Source: Flavobacteriales bacterium (GTDB lineage: Bacteria; Bacteroidota; Bacteroidia; Flavobacteriales_D; Crocinitomicaceae). From it: a DNA stretch of 64,000 nt. The position numbers were made by a program, and so were the translations under genes. The stretch covers positions 1-64,000 of the forward strand of contig CANFRV010000003.1 of assembly GCA_947449575.1 (NCBI GenBank). The letters are read 5' to 3'. Below the pieces are notes generated by a model. The model had not been told where the DNA came from, searched no databases, and saw only the letters and a program-made list of their open reading frames with translations. Below are positions 63,981-64,000 of the stretch, piece by piece. Every line of letters starts with the position of its first letter. The first letter of the stretch is position 1.

Positions 63981-64000
63981 CACTTTATAAAATAATGGGG

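Overview
The window is an AT-rich (roughly one-third GC) chromosomal segment from a Bacteroidetes bacterium, most likely Flavobacteriales. The evidence is three proteins with type IX secretion (T9SS) C-terminal sorting domains, OmpA/PD40 and TonB-dependent outer-membrane proteins, MoaC-MoaB and MoeB-rhodanese fusions, Bacteroidetes-type -7 promoter boxes (TAnnTTTG), and few Shine-Dalgarno sequences. No species is claimed. There is no rRNA, CRISPR array, prophage or intact insertion sequence.

Region 1 (1-23.9 kb) is mostly housekeeping and envelope genes. It holds tRNA-His(GUG), a Gfo/Idh oxidoreductase, a lipoprotein, a polyprenyl-phosphate sugar transferase, a fumarylacetoacetase-family enzyme, a DnaQ-like exonuclease, a PD40/OmpA protein, a 2-oxoacid dehydrogenase E2, a GT2 fusion protein behind a hexanucleotide repeat, RidA, a PabA/TrpG amidotransferase, an ATP-cone/nuclease protein, a beta-CASP metallo-hydrolase, a TonB-dependent receptor, a 1690-residue T9SS protein with tandem Ig-like repeats, and an SRPBCC protein.

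Region 2 (24-39 kb) holds three co-directional secreted proteins (beta-propeller, ZU5-like, transglutaminase-like plus TIGR02594), an OmpA protein, glutathione peroxidase, gyrB, an RluA-family pseudouridine synthase, a pair of T9SS paralogues differing by a large internal block, and a small unknown gene followed by a decayed copy of its own 3' end.

Region 3 (39-59 kb) is a nitrate and molybdenum island. It contains modABC, two NarK-type nitrate/nitrite transporters (one fused to a universal stress protein domain), an outer-membrane porin, a hemerythrin-like protein, moaA, three Crp/Fnr regulators, a 603-residue unknown Cys-rich protein, and the cofactor genes moeA, modE-like, mobA, moaD, moeB, moaE and moaCB. 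Together these supply molybdate uptake, pterin synthesis, sulfur-carrier activation, molybdenum insertion and nitrate/nitrite transport. No molybdoenzyme lies in the window, so the reductase must be elsewhere.

The strongest new observation is a shared promoter design. A palindrome ATGAT-N4-ATCAT is centred exactly 29.5 bp upstream of the first base of a TAnnTTTG-like box in front of modA, narK, the 603-residue unknown gene, one Crp/Fnr gene, moeA and an unknown 149-residue gene at 62 kb. A weaker version precedes the hemerythrin gene. This looks like one class-II Fnr-type regulon, and it places two undescribed proteins in the nitrate/anaerobic response.

Region 4 (59-64 kb) has a umuDC pair with a palindrome over its promoter, a TIGR02757 protein, the 149-residue Fnr-regulated protein, a DinB/YfiT-type protein next to a compositionally odd patch, and an Rrf2 regulator with iron-sulfur cysteines at the edge.
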